Source of the DNA: Symbiodinium natans
Lineage: Eukaryota; Sar; Dinophyceae; Suessiales; Symbiodiniaceae
Assembly: GCA_905221605.1 (NCBI GenBank)
Contig: CAJNDS010002632.1
Location: 251,169 to 315,168, forward strand
Direction of reading: 5' to 3'
Length of the DNA stretch: 64,000 bases
Of this stretch, positions 22,913 through 34,859 are shown one piece after another. Position 1 is the first letter of the stretch. Each line of letters opens with the position of its first letter. The translations under genes were made by a program, and so were the position numbers. The notes under the pieces were generated by a model. It had not been told where the DNA came from. It did not search any database and was given only the letters and a program-made list of their open reading frames with translations.

Positions 22913-25900
22913 CACTCGGACTCCTCAAACCTAACCTGCAATTTAACGCCAATGAAGCTTTGCCGCCGAAGCGGCTGAAGCGTAGCACCACCAAACATTG
23001 GGCACATAGGCCCTCAACCCGAAACCACCTGAACCCCTAAACCCTAAACCCTTAACCCTAAACACCAAACCCTGAACCCTGAACCCTGAACCCTAAACCC
23101 TCAATCCTACCAATAAACTGCGCCAAAGTGGCGGAGCAGATGGGCGGCGCTGACCCGAACTCCACGGTCCGCGACATGGCTCGCCGAATTGGCTCCGCTG
23201 AGGGGTAGGGTTTAGGGTTTAGGGTTTAGAGTTTAGGGTTTAGGGTAGGGCTTAGGGTTTAGGGTTTAGGGTTTAGGGTTTAGGGTTTAGGGCTTAGGGC
23301 TTAGGGCTTAGGGCTTAGGGCTTAGGGCTTAGGGCTTAGGGCTTAGGGCTTAGGGCTAGGGCTTAGGGCTTAGGGCTTAGGGCTTAGGTCACTGGGTACA
23401 GGGTGTAGGTTTCGGGTTTAGGGTTTAGGGTCGAGCCTCTCAGAGAATTCTCGCTGCCCTCTGCTTTGGGGCGCCTTCCAGCGGTCCTTTGGCCCGTGGA
23501 AGCGTGCGTGGACCCGAACTGATTAGGGCTCAGGGCTTCGGGTTTAGGGCTATACCCTAAACCCTAAGCCCTCAACCTTACACCGTCGGCCCACGCACGT
23601 CGGGGCCTAAGGGCCTCGTGGCCGCCTGTGCTACATGCACACCTCCTCGGGGGTTTCGTGCGGCCGCGGCAGTCTGCTGTTTGGTTTAGGATTTAGGGTT
23701 TAGGGTTTACGGTTTAGGGTTTAGGGCTTGGGGCTTAGGGCTTAGGGCTTGGGGCTTGGGGCTTGGGGCTTAGGGCTTAGGGCTTGGGGCTTGGGGTGGG
23801 GATGAGGGACTAGGGCTTTGTGACTAGGGCTTAAGGCTTGGGGCTCAGGGTGTATTGTTTCGAATCAACTTGCAGGACCACATCTGTGTCAGCATCGTAC
23901 AGAAGCCCGGCCGTCTGAACACGCCGTGGAAACCTAGAGCGAACCGAAACCCTCTAAACCTCCGAAACACCCCAAACCCTCAAAACGCCAACCTGCAAAA
24001 CCCACAAAGGCCTTAAACCCTAAAACCCTAGGGCAAACCCGAACCCTAAACACACCAAAAAAATAGTACGGTCCAAAGCCTTCAGGGCTCGGGGTTTCGG
24101 GTTTAGGTAATCTAAACCCAACACCCTAACCCTAAACCCTAAACCCTTGGAGTCGCGCATGGCTGATCCCCAAGCTCTCTGGGATTTGGCCAAACCTGGG
24201 CTGGACAAGGAGGCGAGGGGTTTAGGGTTTACAGTAGGGTTTGGGGTTTGGGGTTTGGGGTTTGGGGTTTGGGGTTTGGGGTTTGGGGTTTGGGGCTTGG
24301 GGTTTGGGGTTTGGGGTTTGGGGTTTAGGGTTTAGGGTTTGGGCTTCAGGGGAGCCTGATGCCAAACTCAAAATCGGGCATATGGATCAAGACACCATCA
24401 CCCGAACGCCCTAAGCCCTTCAGGGTTGGGGGTTCTGGTTGAGGGTTGGGGGACCCTGAACCCTCAACCCAAAGTGACAGTAAATCTTCTGAAACCACCC
24501 TAAACCCTAAACCCTAAACCCTAAGCCCTAAGCCCTAAGACCTAAACCCAAAACCCTAAACCCTAAACCCGAAACCCTAAACCCTAAACCCTAAACCCTA
24601 AACCCTAAACCCGAACCCACACAGCATCCACAGCCAAGATCGCCACGCAGGAGCCACATTGATGGCCACGTACGCCTGCGAGAGCGTGGTCGCACTAGGA
24701 ACCCGTGCCGAGGGTTTAGGGTTTAGGGTTCAGAGGGTTCAGAAGGTTCAGAAGGTTCAGAGGTTAGAGTTTAGGATTTATTGGGGCTTTGGGTGTTGGG
24801 TCTAAGGTGTAGGGGTTTCAACAACCTCAACACTACATAACCTAAAACCCTTGACCCTAAACCCTGAGCCTAAACCCTAAACTCTAAACCCTAAACCCTA
24901 AACCCTAAACCCTAAACCCCAAACCCTAAACCCTAAACCCTACCTGCCAACTTCTGCTAGGCGAGGCATGCAAGCCCAAAACCCTAGAGCTCATCAAAGA
25001 CTCGACGTCCTGAAGTCCTAGAAGAACCTTTAGGGTTTAGGGTTTAGGGTTTAGGGTTTAGGGTCTAGGGTCTAGGGTCTAGGGTTTAGGGTTTAGGGTT
25101 TAGGGTTTAGGGTTTAGGGTTTAGGGTTTAGGGTTTAGGGTTCATATAGGGTTTAGGGTTCATATAGGGTTTAGGGTTTAGGGTTTAGGGTTGAGGGTTG
25201 AGGGTTGAGGGTTTAGGGCGTAGGGTTTAGGGTTTTCGGGCTCAGGGTGGAGGGCTTAGAGCAGGTTTAGGGCTTCACGGTTTAGGGTTCAGGGGTTTAG
25301 AGGAAGGGTTGGGTTTAGGATTTAGGGTTAGGGTTTAGGGCGTGAGGCTTCTGGGTTTAGGAGTTCACGGGTTTACGGGTTTAGGGGTATAGGCTTTAGG
25401 GATTAGGGTTTCCGTAGGGTTTAGGGTCTAGGGTCTAGGGTTTAGGTTTTTTGTTGAACCCTAAACCCAAACCCCAAACCCCGAACCCCGAACCCCAAAC
25501 CCTAAACCCTAAACCCTAAACCCGACCATCAGGCGGTTAGGGTTTATGGCTGGCCTCCACCACCAGGGTGGCCAGATCGCCCATCTGCGGCTCACCCTGA
25601 CAGGTGGTCCAAAAACTTTGGCTTTGGGTTTAGGGTTTAGGGTTTAGGGTTTGGGGTTTAGGGTTTAGGGTTTAGGGCTTAGGGCTTAGGGTTTAGGGTT
25701 TAGGGTTTAGGGTTCAGGGCTTGAGGGTCCAAGGTAGAACCCGAGAAGCCCACTAAAGCCCACTTACGGTTCGAGCTTCTTAGGGTTTCGGGCCCGAAAC
25801 CCTGAACCCCGAACCCCGAACCCTAAACCCTAAACCCTAATCCCTAAACCCTAAACCCTAAACCCTAAACTCTTTAGGCGGTTGAGGGCGCAGTGCTTGA

Positions 25901-26090
25901 CATGCTCGGCACCGACGGGCATCTTGCATGCAAAGTTCAGGCTCTGGTGTAGATGTCCGATTTCTGCAGAATCCGCTAGCCCCGAAGCCAGAAGCCCCAA
26001 CAACACAAAGAACACCAACACTGGAGGGCGGGGGGGGAAGGTGAGGGTTTAGGGTTTAGGGTTTAGGGTTTAGGGTTTAGGGTTTAGGGT

Positions 26091-26122
<32 letters not shown>

Positions 26123-27890
26123 GGTTTAGGGTTTAGGGTTTAGGGTTTAGGGTTTAGGGTTTAGGGTTTAGGGTTTAGGGTTTAGGGTTTAGGGGTCCGA
26201 AACCCTATAGCCCACAGCCTCCCAACTCTACTCGTGCCCCCTCCCCTTGGCGGCCTGCTTGCCCTCGCGTTCCGGCCTCGCGCCGGAGGTTGTCTAGGAA
26301 TAGCACCCTAAACCCTAAACCCCAAACCCCAAACCCCATACCTTAAACCCTAAACCCTAAACCCTAAACCCCAAACCCTAAACCCTAAACCCTAAACCCC
26401 CCTACACGCCTGGTTTTTTGGGGGGCTCAAGGTCTTCTGTCGAGTTGGGAAGCATGACTGCTGGGGTCAAGGGGCTAAAGGAAGGCCCCTTCTAAGGGAT
26501 TATTTAGGGGCTGCTTTGGGGTTACTTAGGGGCTTCTTTGGTATGTAGGGACGATATAAGGTATACATAGGAGTCATGTAGGGGAATAAAATTCAGGGGG
26601 CCCTAAACCCTAAACCCTAGACGCTAAACCCTAGACCCTAGACCCTAAACCCGAAACCCTAAACCCCAAAACCCTCCCTTGAGCCCGATCACCCCCTCAA
26701 ACCACACACCGCCGAGCTCTGCCTGTCGGCCGCCTCTGGCGTCAAGGGTCGGAAGCCCTGCGGCAAGAGAGGGAAGGCAGTTTAGGGTTCTAAGGGTTTA
26801 GGGTTTGGGGCTTTGGGTTTAGGATTTAGGGTTTAGGGTTTTGGGTTTTTAGGGTGTTAAGGTTGTTTAGGGCTTTTAGGGTTTTTAGGGTTTTTAGGGT
26901 TTTTAGGGTTTAGGGTCTAGGGTTTCGGGTGCTAAGGGTTTAGGCTTTAGCGTTTAGGGAAGTGGGGCTGACGGACTTAGGGTCTAGGGTGTGTGGGGTT
27001 CTAAGAACCTGGTTTAAGGGGTTTGGGCTTGTTGGGGTTCAGAACCCTAAACACTAAACCCTAAACCCTAAACCCTAAACCCTAAACCCTAAACCCTAAA
27101 CCCTAAACCCTAATGCTGAAAAGGCATGCCAAGGATCTAGATTGAGGGCACAGGGCCTGTTTTAGGATAGGACACGACTTCATGCCTACACACCCTGACG
27201 CTCGGAAGAGATCCACGAGTCCCGCAAAACACTCAGACCCACATCGTGAATTTTAAAACCCTAAACCCTAAACCCTAAACCCCTAAACCCCTAAACCCTA
27301 AACCCCTACACCCTAAACCCTAAACCCTAAACCCTAAACCCTAAACCCTAAACCCTAAACCCTAAACCCTAAACCCTAAACCCTAAACCCTAAACCCTCA
27401 GGCATGAGTGAACTTGATGTGGTCCAAACCTCCAGGTGACGAACGCGGGTTTGAGGCTTAGGGTTTAGGGTTTAGGGTTTAGGGTTTAGGAGGTTCGCCT
27501 ATTTAGGGTTTAGGGTTTCGGGTTTCGGGTTGAGGGTGCAGGGTGCAAAGGGCTTTGGGTTGAGGGTTGAGGGATTTGGGTTTAGGTTCTAGGGGTTGCC
27601 CCAAAACCACAACCAAACATCGAAACACATAAACCCCTCATTCAACCCTAAACCCTAAACCCGGAACCCTAAACCCTAAACCCCACACACGCACACACAA
27701 CCGCCTTCAGCTGCAGAGATGCCACCGGCGTCGTCCTGCCAACTCAGAGGCTTGGGGCTAAGAAGTTTAGGGTTTAGGGTTTAGAGTTTCGGGTTTAGGG
27801 TTTAGGGCTTAGGGCTTAGGGTTTAGGGCTTAGGGTTTAAGGATGTTTAGGGTTTAGGGTTTAGGGTTCTTTTTTTCAACCGGATTCGCC
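22913..27890. repeat. Interspersed telomere-type tracts with exon-like blocks, strand mixed
   Basis: The pattern continues. Variant arrays include CTTAGGG at 23,285-23,395 and TTTGGGG at 24,238-24,330. Several unique blocks read well on the plus strand: 23,115-23,205 (CAKVAEQMGGADPNSTVRD), 24,145-24,212 (MADPQALWDLAKPGLDKEA), 24,640-24,712 (ATLMATYACESVVALGTRA) and 27,402-27,440 (MSELDVVQTS before GTGACG). Others read better on the minus strand: 25,545-25,605, 25,875-25,975 (FACKMPVGAEHVKHCALN) and 26,690-26,765 with the acceptor CCCTCTCTTGCCGCAG. Most are open on both strands, so I list them together. Nothing convincing is seen in 26,405-26,600 or 27,120-27,250. Confidence 0.75.
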
Positions 27891-27899
27891 TGCGCGCAG

Positions 27900-28220
27900 C
27901 AAAATTGCTGTCCGGTCGCTATAGGCGAAACCCACCACCCTCCACCACCCTCAGAAGAACACAGCCAGGAAGTCGTCAATCACCATCCACCACCCGAGCG
28001 CCCCATGGTTCTCCCCCACGGTCACGACGAAATCGTCTCATCCGTCTCGACAACCACTCTCCACACCACTTCACGACCATCACCACCAGCACGTCCCACA
28101 TTCACCCCAGGGGATGCCGCGGACAAAGCCATCCAGGGTGCCGAGGAGGATCCATGTGCATCACCCCCGCCAGTACCACTCCCCATAGTTGCATCACCAC
28201 AACCATTGCGCTCGATGTAA
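27900..28220 (+). CDS. Possible terminal exon, proline-rich tail
   Basis: A pyrimidine-rich stretch (TTCTTTTTTTC) and GCGCGCAG at 27,899 precede a plus-strand frame of 106 codons ending in TAA at 28,218-28,220. It begins QNCCPVAIGETHHPPPPSEE and ends IVASPQPLRSM. The middle is acidic and Pro/Ser/Thr-rich (GDAADKAIQGAEEDP), so it would be a disordered C-terminal tail. An internal ATG at 28,005 lies in the same frame. The minus strand also has an open frame of about 65 codons here, so strand is not certain. The product is not recognised. Confidence 0.3.
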   Translation, partial: QNCCPVAIGETHHPPPPSEEHSQEVVNHHPPPERPMVLPHGHDEIVSSVSTTTLHTTSRPSPPARPTFTPGDAADKAIQGAEEDPCASPPPVPLPIVASPQPLRSM

Positions 28221-28239
28221 GCACAAAAAGCACCTGTTT

Positions 28240-28394
28240 AGTAAGGCAACATTTCGGTACAATTGCCTGCCTGCGCCTCCCTGGCACGCTTGGTAAGGCA
28301 ACATTTCGGCGCAGTTGCCCGCCTGAGCCTCCCTGGCATGCTTAGAAAGGCAACATGTTGGTACAGCTGCCCACCTGAGCTTCCGGGCCTGCTT
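28240..28394 (+). repeat. 52-bp tandem repeat, three copies
   Basis: Three diverged copies, each with an AAGGCAACAT core followed by a pyrimidine-rich GCCTCCCTGGCA stretch, begin at about 28,240, 28,292 and 28,344. They lie in the 3' space between the possible plus-strand exon and the minus-strand RING gene. Confidence 0.7.
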
Positions 28395-28487
28395 GCTGTC
28401 CTGAATCTTGTACTGCCTGGTCTGCTGTCCTGATGTGCCTAGGTGCCCTGAAGTACGTCGCATCACATGGCCTGCGCCACTTTGTCC

Positions 28488-28887
28488 TTAAAATCTCATG
28501 ACACAGCGAAAAGCCAGAAGCAAGGAATGAGTCGGACCAGACCAAAAGCAGTAAGCGAAAGCAAAGCTCGAAATCATATCCAGGGCCAAACAAACATGCG
28601 AAGTTGCCCACTGCTCGGCCACCAGTCGCGACAGGAGCTCCTGGGTGTTGCCCTTGAAGTGCCGCGCAGCTCGGCCGCCTGGAAGAGCGCGAAGCTCCTT
28701 CCGGCAAATTGGGCACTTGCTTGCGCCCCCCTCCGGCCGAGTTGTCAGCACCTGCCAAAACAATCAAACCACCTTAGCATAAGAGTAAGTGGGCGCGAAC
28801 CGCTTCGAAGCAGCTACAGCAGATCAGGTACTTGCACTCACGGCAGCGCCCCAACGAAAAGGTCTCACAGCAAACTCCGCACGCCAT
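28488..28887 (-). CDS. C4C4-type RING finger protein, two exons
   Basis: Exon 1 (28,887-28,801) starts with ATG and codes MACGVCCETFSLGRCRECKY then LICCSCFEA. A 49-nt intron (28,800-28,752; GT at GCG/GTTCGC, AG at TTTTGGCAG, phase 0) joins it to exon 2, which reads VLTTRPEGGASKCPICRKEL and continues. The four Cys pairs (C3/C6, C15/C18, C24/C27 and the CPIC pair) fit a C4C4 cross-brace RING like that of NOT4-type ubiquitin ligases, where the usual His is Cys. The known role of such domains is to bind an E2 enzyme and promote ubiquitin transfer. Without the intron the frame would stop six codons after the splice point. After about 47 codons of exon 2 the frame looks less protein-like, so another intron may follow before the stop at 28,488. 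No partner gene is evident. Confidence 0.5.
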
Positions 28888-28920
28888 TTCAACTTGCGGG
28901 GAACGGCAGGAACGAAAGCT

Positions 28921-29487
28921 AGTGAGTGCAGTTGCTGGAGAAGCCACTCAACAGAACAGCATTGACCGAACAAGTTTTCATTGACACCTCGTGGACGTCG
29001 TGCTTAAGATAAGCTTCCGAAATGTGCAAATTCACGCCTTAACTTTCCGAAATAAGAAAATCGCTGACACCGTCACCTGAAAAGTTTCTGCGGCTTCGCA
29101 CGTGTACCAGGACAGAATAAGTTGTCGTTTGTGACACGCGTGTAGAAGAAGTGTCCCGCTGTTCGCACGGCATGTTGCTCTTTGTTTCCGTGTCTTGGTT
29201 GATCACATGTGCGGATGTACTGCGGGCTGATGAGATTTTGGCTTGTTACACGCACTGTGATTGCTGCGCGTGATATGTTTGCAGAGCGCATGCTAAATGT
29301 GTCGTTTGTTCGCTCGTGTTTCTTGCCTTGAGGGGTGGAGGAAGACCGGGCCGGGGGGCAGCACTAGCAGTGTCAGTGGTGCTGGATCTTGTCGCGTGGC
29401 AGTCTCTGACCGCCATACACATCCTGTTCAGCTGTCCATGTACATTATCTTGAACCTTGCGGTCTTTGGTTGAATCTTGAAACATGT
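28921..29487. other. Non-repetitive region upstream of the RING gene
   Basis: This is about 570 bp of mixed-composition unique sequence without telomere-type repeats. A 72-codon minus-strand frame (29,073-29,291) exists but has no recognisable domain. By position it may hold the promoter of the RING gene; no defined element is visible. Confidence 0.4.
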
Positions 29488-29665
<178 letters not shown>

Positions 29666-30555
29666 GAAGAGAGAAAGATACCGATGGGAGCATGACTCAA
29701 AACGCGGCAAGTGTTCTTTTTCAGTCATCTCCACTGGTGGCCGGGCTGGGAATCTGAGCAGAAGTAGGATGGAGGCACGCCGCTTCGATACTCAGGGAAA
29801 CCACGCATGTCCCGTCGAGTATCGTACCCATCAGCCTGTCATGGTTGCGGCTGACACAAAACTTGGAAGCAGGGCACCACTTCCCTGACAGGAGCAGCGA
29901 AAAAGAAACTCTGATGAGCGGAGACCTTTGGATCACTTAGCACTCTGCTCCCGGTCCATCCTCACTTCGATCAAACCCAGAGCGCTTTGCGCTAGATGTC
30001 GGGATGACGCAGCGGCACTTGCACATACGTAGACTCTTCTTGCGGACCTCAGATGACCAGTGTTGACTCTAAACCCGACCAAGACGACGATCAATGAAAG
30101 GTGCATCAACAAGAGCAGCCAACTCCGAAGCGCGACTCTCTCGTGAAGCCAGGACTATCTTGAATCGACGACTCAAAGATTTGAGAAACGCTTGCATGTG
30201 CCCAAGTAGCTGCCACATGGCACCAAGGCTCCTCGCATCACCTCAGGCTGAGGGCTCAGGTTGGCCACAAGGGCTCGGAAAGGGTTCTGACTAGGGATTC
30301 TCAGGGTAAAAAGGCCTTGCTTAGGGCCTTAGGGATATCCATTCTCACGTTGCCATCGTTTGTGAAAGCTCTCGGCTTAGGGTTGTCAAGTTGGCTGAAG
30401 CGTCCAGGCAAAGGGGCCAATCACCAATAACAAGCCTGTCATGCGTTCGAGCTCCCGTGCGCTCATACCTCAGGAGTGCAATGTTAGAGCCCTCCAACAA
30501 GGAAAGAGACCATACCAACGGACCCTTCTTGTGGGGCCAAGGACAGGCCTGGAGC
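29666..30555. other. Unique region without a clear gene
   Basis: Non-repetitive sequence. A plus-strand frame at 30,094-30,294 starts with ATG and is basic and Arg/Ala-rich (STRAANSEARLSREARTI), but has no recognisable domain. No splice sites stand out. Homology to a protein would be needed before calling a gene. Confidence 0.3.
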
Positions 30556-30725
30556 AGATGTTATCCGCGTCTTTTTTTTGAGGTTATCTGCGTCGTTTAG
30601 TTTTGGGTTGTCTGCGCCTTTTTTTCTGGGTTATCTGCGTCTTTTTACTGTGGTTTTCCTGCAGGGCATCACACTTTTGGCTTCCACAGAGGGTTATCTG
30701 CGGGTAATCTGCGCCTTTTTCAGGG
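30556..30725 (+). repeat. GGGTTATCTGCGTC minisatellite
   Basis: About six degenerate units of TTATCTGCG(T/C)C, each followed by a T-run, occur at about 30,560-30,722, immediately before the telomere-type repeats resume. Confidence 0.7.
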
Positions 30726-32010
30726 TCTGGGGTTTAGGGCTTAGGGTTTAGGGGCTTAGGGTTTAGGGTTTAGGGGTTAGGGGTTAGGGTTTAGGGGTTA
30801 GGGTTTATGGTTTAGGGTTTGTGTAGGGGTAGGGGTCAGGCTTTGTTTTGGGGTGTTTAGGGTTTAGGGTTTAGGGTCGCGGCGTGTTGGATGGGAAAAG
30901 GAGGTGAAAACCTCCCTCTTTCCCCCCCAAAACGTGGGCGGGGGGGGGGGGGGGGTAGGGGGGGGTCCCCCCCCCCCCCCCCCCCTACCCCCCCCCCCTA
31001 CCCCCCCCCCCCCCCTCCTACCCCCCCCCCCTTCCCCCCCCTCCCCAAAACCAACAGGAACCGCAAACAAAATCACAAACCCCAAGCCTTAAACTTGTTC
31101 TCCTGCGGGGTCGGCGGCTTGAGCCGGAGGCTCTTAAATTTAGGGTCGTGGGTTAGGGTTTGTTTTGGGGGGCTTAGGGTTTAAGGTTTAGGGTGGTGGG
31201 TTTTAGGTTTAGGGTTTTGGGGTTTTGGGGTGGGTTTGGGGGTTAGGGTTTGTAGGGTTTAAGGTATAAGGTTTTAGGTTTAGGGTTTAGGGTTTTTAGT
31301 GTTTAGGGATTTAGGGTTTAGGGTATAGGGTTTTAGGGTTTCGGGTTGTGTTTTTAGGGTTTAGGGTTTAGGGTGTAAGGTTGGGCTTTAGGGTGTTAGG
31401 GTTTAGGGTTTAGGGTTTGGGGTTTTTAGGCTTTAGGGTATAGGGTTTAGGGTTTTAGGTTTAAGGTTTAGGGTTCTTACGGTTTAGGGTTTAGGGTGTA
31501 AGGTTGGGCTTTAGGGTGTTTAGGGTTTAGGGTTTAATTAGGGTTTAGGGTTTAGGGTTCAAGGTTTAGGGTTTAGGGTTTGTTTTGGGGGGGTTTCGGG
31601 TTGAGAGTCATGGTTTGGGGTTTAGGGGTTTAGGGGTTTAAGCGTTTAGGGTTTAAGGGTTGGAGGTTAGGGTTTTTATTGTTCAGGGTATAGGGTTTAG
31701 GGTTTTAGGTTTTGGGTTTAGGGTTAGGTTTAGGGTTGTGTTTTAGGGTTTAGGGTGTAAGGTTGGGCTTTAGGTTGTTTTGGGTTCAGGGTTTAGGGTT
31801 GAAGTAGGGTTTAGGGTTTAGGCTTTAGGGTTTGGGTTACGGCTTAGGGTGTAAGGTTGGACTTTAGGGTGTTTAGGGGTTAGGGTTTAGGGTTTAAGGT
31901 TTCGGGGGTTTCCTTTGGGGGTTAGGGTTTTTAGGCTTTAGGGTATGGGGTTTAGGGTTTTAGGTTTAAGGTTTAGGGTTTTTAGGGTTTAGGGTTTAGG
32001 GTTTAGGGCT
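30726..32010 (+). repeat. Degenerate TTTAGGG tract with C/G homopolymers
   Basis: About 1.3 kb made almost only of degenerate TTTAGGG heptamers in plus orientation, interrupted at 30,935-31,045 by poly-G and poly-C blocks. A larger unit with the phrase GTGTAAGGTTGGGCTTTAGG recurs (about 31,373, 31,496 and 31,756, and diverged near 31,850), indicating higher-order duplication. No coding frame is supported. Confidence 0.85.
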
Positions 32011-32137
32011 GGCAGTCACAGCGCGCTTGGCCATCACCGTCACCATGAGCGTAAGCGCAAGCGGGCAAGGGAGGCGGGAAAGTCAGCACAGTCTGACTCG
32101 AGCTTGATGCTCGAGTGGACCAGGCAGGGGACCCCTA

Positions 32138-34115
32138 GCTGCACGAGTACCAAGCTCTGGGCCAGTGAGCAAAAAAACCGATTGCCCATGATCCTGCATC
32201 GCATCTTTGGAGTCGTCGCATGACGGACTCAAGCACCTCGTCGCGATGCCCCAAAAGCAACCCTGAACCCTAAACCCTAAACCCCAAACCCCAAACCCTA
32301 AACCCTAAACCCTAATTAAACCCTAAACCCTAAACCCTAAACATCGTGGCCATCGGAGCCAGCTGACTTTTCAAGGCGGATGTCGCCAGCGCTGTCAGGG
32401 CGTAGTCGTAGACCTCATTCGGATCATCAAGATTGACGACCTCGATCCCGGACCTGAACCCTTAACAGTTTCAATAAACTCTAAAGACCTTACTCCAAAC
32501 CCTATAACCCCAAACCCTAAACCCTAAACCCAAAACCCTAAACCTTAGACACTAAACCCTAAACCCTAAACCCTAGTCCCTAAACCCTGAACCCTGAACC
32601 CTAAACCCTCAACCTTTGAACACTTTCGTATCCTTGTGGCCAAACCCTAAAGTCCTAATGAACCCTGCCATCCCAGCCTCCAGCATCTAAACCGGTTTAG
32701 GGTTTAGGGTTTAGGGTTTAGGGTTTAGGGTTTAGGGTCTAGGGTCTAGGGTCTAGGGTCTAGGGTTTAGGGTTTAGGGTTTAGGGTTTAGGGTTTAGGG
32801 CTTAGGGTTGAGGAGGGCTTAGGGCTTAAGGCTTAGGATGCCTCAAAACCCTCAACCACAAAACGCGCAGGCATCCTCTCACTGTCCGGCGTCTGAGGCC
32901 GGAAAGCCTCCGCCACAGGCGCAGGCTTCGGGAATTGGGCACACCAGAAGCCCGACACACCCCAAACCGGAAGCCCTAAACCCTAACCTTAAACCCTAAA
33001 CCCTAAACCCTAAACCCCAAACCCTAAACCCTAAACGCTGTATTGTGCTTCAAGCTCCGGGGTTTGGAGTTTAAGCTTTGGGGTTGAGGGTCATCTGCAA
33101 CCTTAAGCCCGAAAACATACCTACCATCCAGGCTCTATGGCTGGGTTTAGGGTTTAGGGTTTTGGGTTTAGGATTTAGGGTTTAGGGTTCAGGGTTAAGG
33201 GTTTAGGGTTTAGGGTCCAGGGTTTAGGGTTTAGGGTTTAGGGCTTAGGGCTTGGGGCTTAGGGCTTAGGGTTTAGGGTTTAGGGTTTAGGGTTTAGGAT
33301 TTCCCCCATACTGCGTGTGTTCACCTCCGAAAGGGTTTAGGGTTTATGGCTTAGGGTCTAGGGTCGTTCGCGAACTCATCTTGCTCATGTCGCCCACGAT
33401 AATATTCCTCTGAGGCCAAAACCCTAAACCCTCAACCCTCAACCAAACCCTAAACCCTAAACCCTCCATCCTAAGCCCTCAACATAATCCATTTGTAAGG
33501 GCTTTTGGGGGACACTTCGCGAAGGGTGTGCGGCCTAAGCCTTGAGCTTCGGGTTTCGGGTTTCGGGTTTAGGGTTTAGGGTTTAGGGTTTAGGGTTTAG
33601 GGTTTAGGGTTTAGGGTTTAGGGTTTAGGGTTTAGGGTTTAGGGTTTAGGGTTTAGGGTTTAGGGTTTAGGGACTGCGCCTAAACCCTGCGCATTCGCTC
33701 TTCGAGTATTGGAGATTTAGGGTTTAGGCTTTAGGGTTTATGAGGTTTAGGGTTTAGGGTTTATAAGGTTTAGGGTTTAGGCTTTCGGGTTTAGGTCAAG
33801 CTCTGTTGTCTGGGTAAGAGTGCATTTGGGTCGCCATGCTGTTTCAGGGTGTGAGCCTTGGTCCGGCACACCTCGAGATGCTACCACTTCCAGGTCATGC
33901 ACGATGCGTACTCAGTCAAAGCGCAAGCCCTAAACGCTAAACCCAAACCCCTAAACCCTAAACCCCAAACCCCAACCCCTAAACCCTAAACCCCAAACCC
34001 CAAACCCCAAACCCCAAACCCCAAACCCTAAACCCTTTCGTCCTAACCCCTTGCCTCCTTCCTGCTGGACGAGGCCGGAGCCTATTTTCATGCAGTTGGC
34101 GTGCAGGGCGTCTCC
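32138..34115 (-). CDS. Candidate multi-exon gene of unknown function
   Basis: Six minus-strand blocks, separated by telomere-type tracts, read as exons in series. They are about 34,055-34,115 (DALHANCMKIGSGLVQQEGG), 33,797-33,912 (IVHDLEVVASRGVPDQGSHP), 33,364-33,414 (EEYYRGRHEQDEFANDP after CTCAG), 32,860-32,960 (FWCAQFPKPAPVAEAFRPQT), 32,342-32,453 (IEVVNLDDPNEVYDYALTAL after GGTTCAG) and about 32,138-32,255 (DEVLESVMRRLQRCDAGSWA). The 32,342-32,453 block is the most convincing. The last block has a rival 70-codon plus-strand frame ending at 32,223. I do not recognise a domain, and splice phases were not checked end to end. Confidence 0.3.
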
Positions 34116-34450
34116 CAGGGTTTAGGGTTCAGGGTTCAGGGTTTAGGGTTTGGGGTTTAGGGTTTAGGGTTTAGGGTTTAGGGTTTAGGGTTTAGGGTTT
34201 AGGGTTTAGGGTTTAGGGTTTAGGGTTTAGGGTTTAGGGTGAATAAGGGCATACTCTGGGTCCTAGGCTCTTTTAGGGCTTCGCACGGTTCTGGGGTTTT
34301 CGGGTGCTTGGGGCTTAGGGTTTCGGTTTTTGGGCTTAGGACCCCTCAGCCATAAACCGGAAACCGACTTTAAGGTTTGCCTGTACCCTAAACCCTAAAC
34401 CCTAAACCCTAAACCCTAAACCCTAAACCCTAAACCCTAAACCCTAAACC
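32471..34450. repeat. Telomere-type tracts between the exon-like blocks
   Basis: Includes near-perfect TTTAGGG at about 33,560-33,672 and 34,155-34,240, a TCTAGGG run at 32,735-32,765, and CCCTAAA at 34,385-34,450, which is the last long telomere-type tract before the composition changes. Confidence 0.85.
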
Positions 34451-34479
34451 TCTCTTTCATATATAATTTTAATGTTAAT

Positions 34480-34695
34480 GACTTACTGGGCAAGGTCATT
34501 TTTTGATAGGGCAGCGATTTTTTTCTTATGCTCCCCCCGCTTTTTCTTATGCGATCTGCCCCGGCGATTTTTTTCTTATGCTCTGCCACTTTTTTATTTA
34601 TGCTCTCCCCCCCCCTTATGCTGGAAGGTGTCTTTTCTTATGCTGAAGGTGCTTTTTTTTATGCTACAGATGTCGGGGGGTTATGCTATCGGTTT
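34480..34695 (+). repeat. TTATGCT subterminal repeat cluster, left end
   Basis: One GGGCAAGGTCATTTTTT unit at about 34,488 is followed by about eight T-rich units with TTATGCT or TTATGCG cores to about 34,687. The reverse complement of the same motif is repeated at 50,885-51,085, so the two clusters point toward each other. Confidence 0.6.
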
Positions 34696-34859
34696 CCCCC
34701 CCGAACCCTTGAAATTCTGAAATTCTGGAGGTCTAGAACCCTCTGAAGAGCGCTTAAAGCTGATACAACGACGAGCAGTTCGAACACAAGTACTCGCCCC
34801 CTCTGCCAAGCCCCTGCAAGCGCTCCAGCTGAGGGCCAAACCTCGGCACCAGAGGTACA

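Noticed and set aside
30864-31184. Pro/Gly-rich ORFs of 62-97 codons
   Set aside because: They are created by poly-C and poly-G runs within a TTTAGGG tract, on both strands.
32014-32223. 70-codon plus-strand terminal exon (HHERKRKRAREAGKSAQ)
   Set aside because: The frame is open and ends in TGA, but the minus strand has an equally good frame that continues a series of minus-strand blocks to 34.1 kb, so I kept the minus reading.
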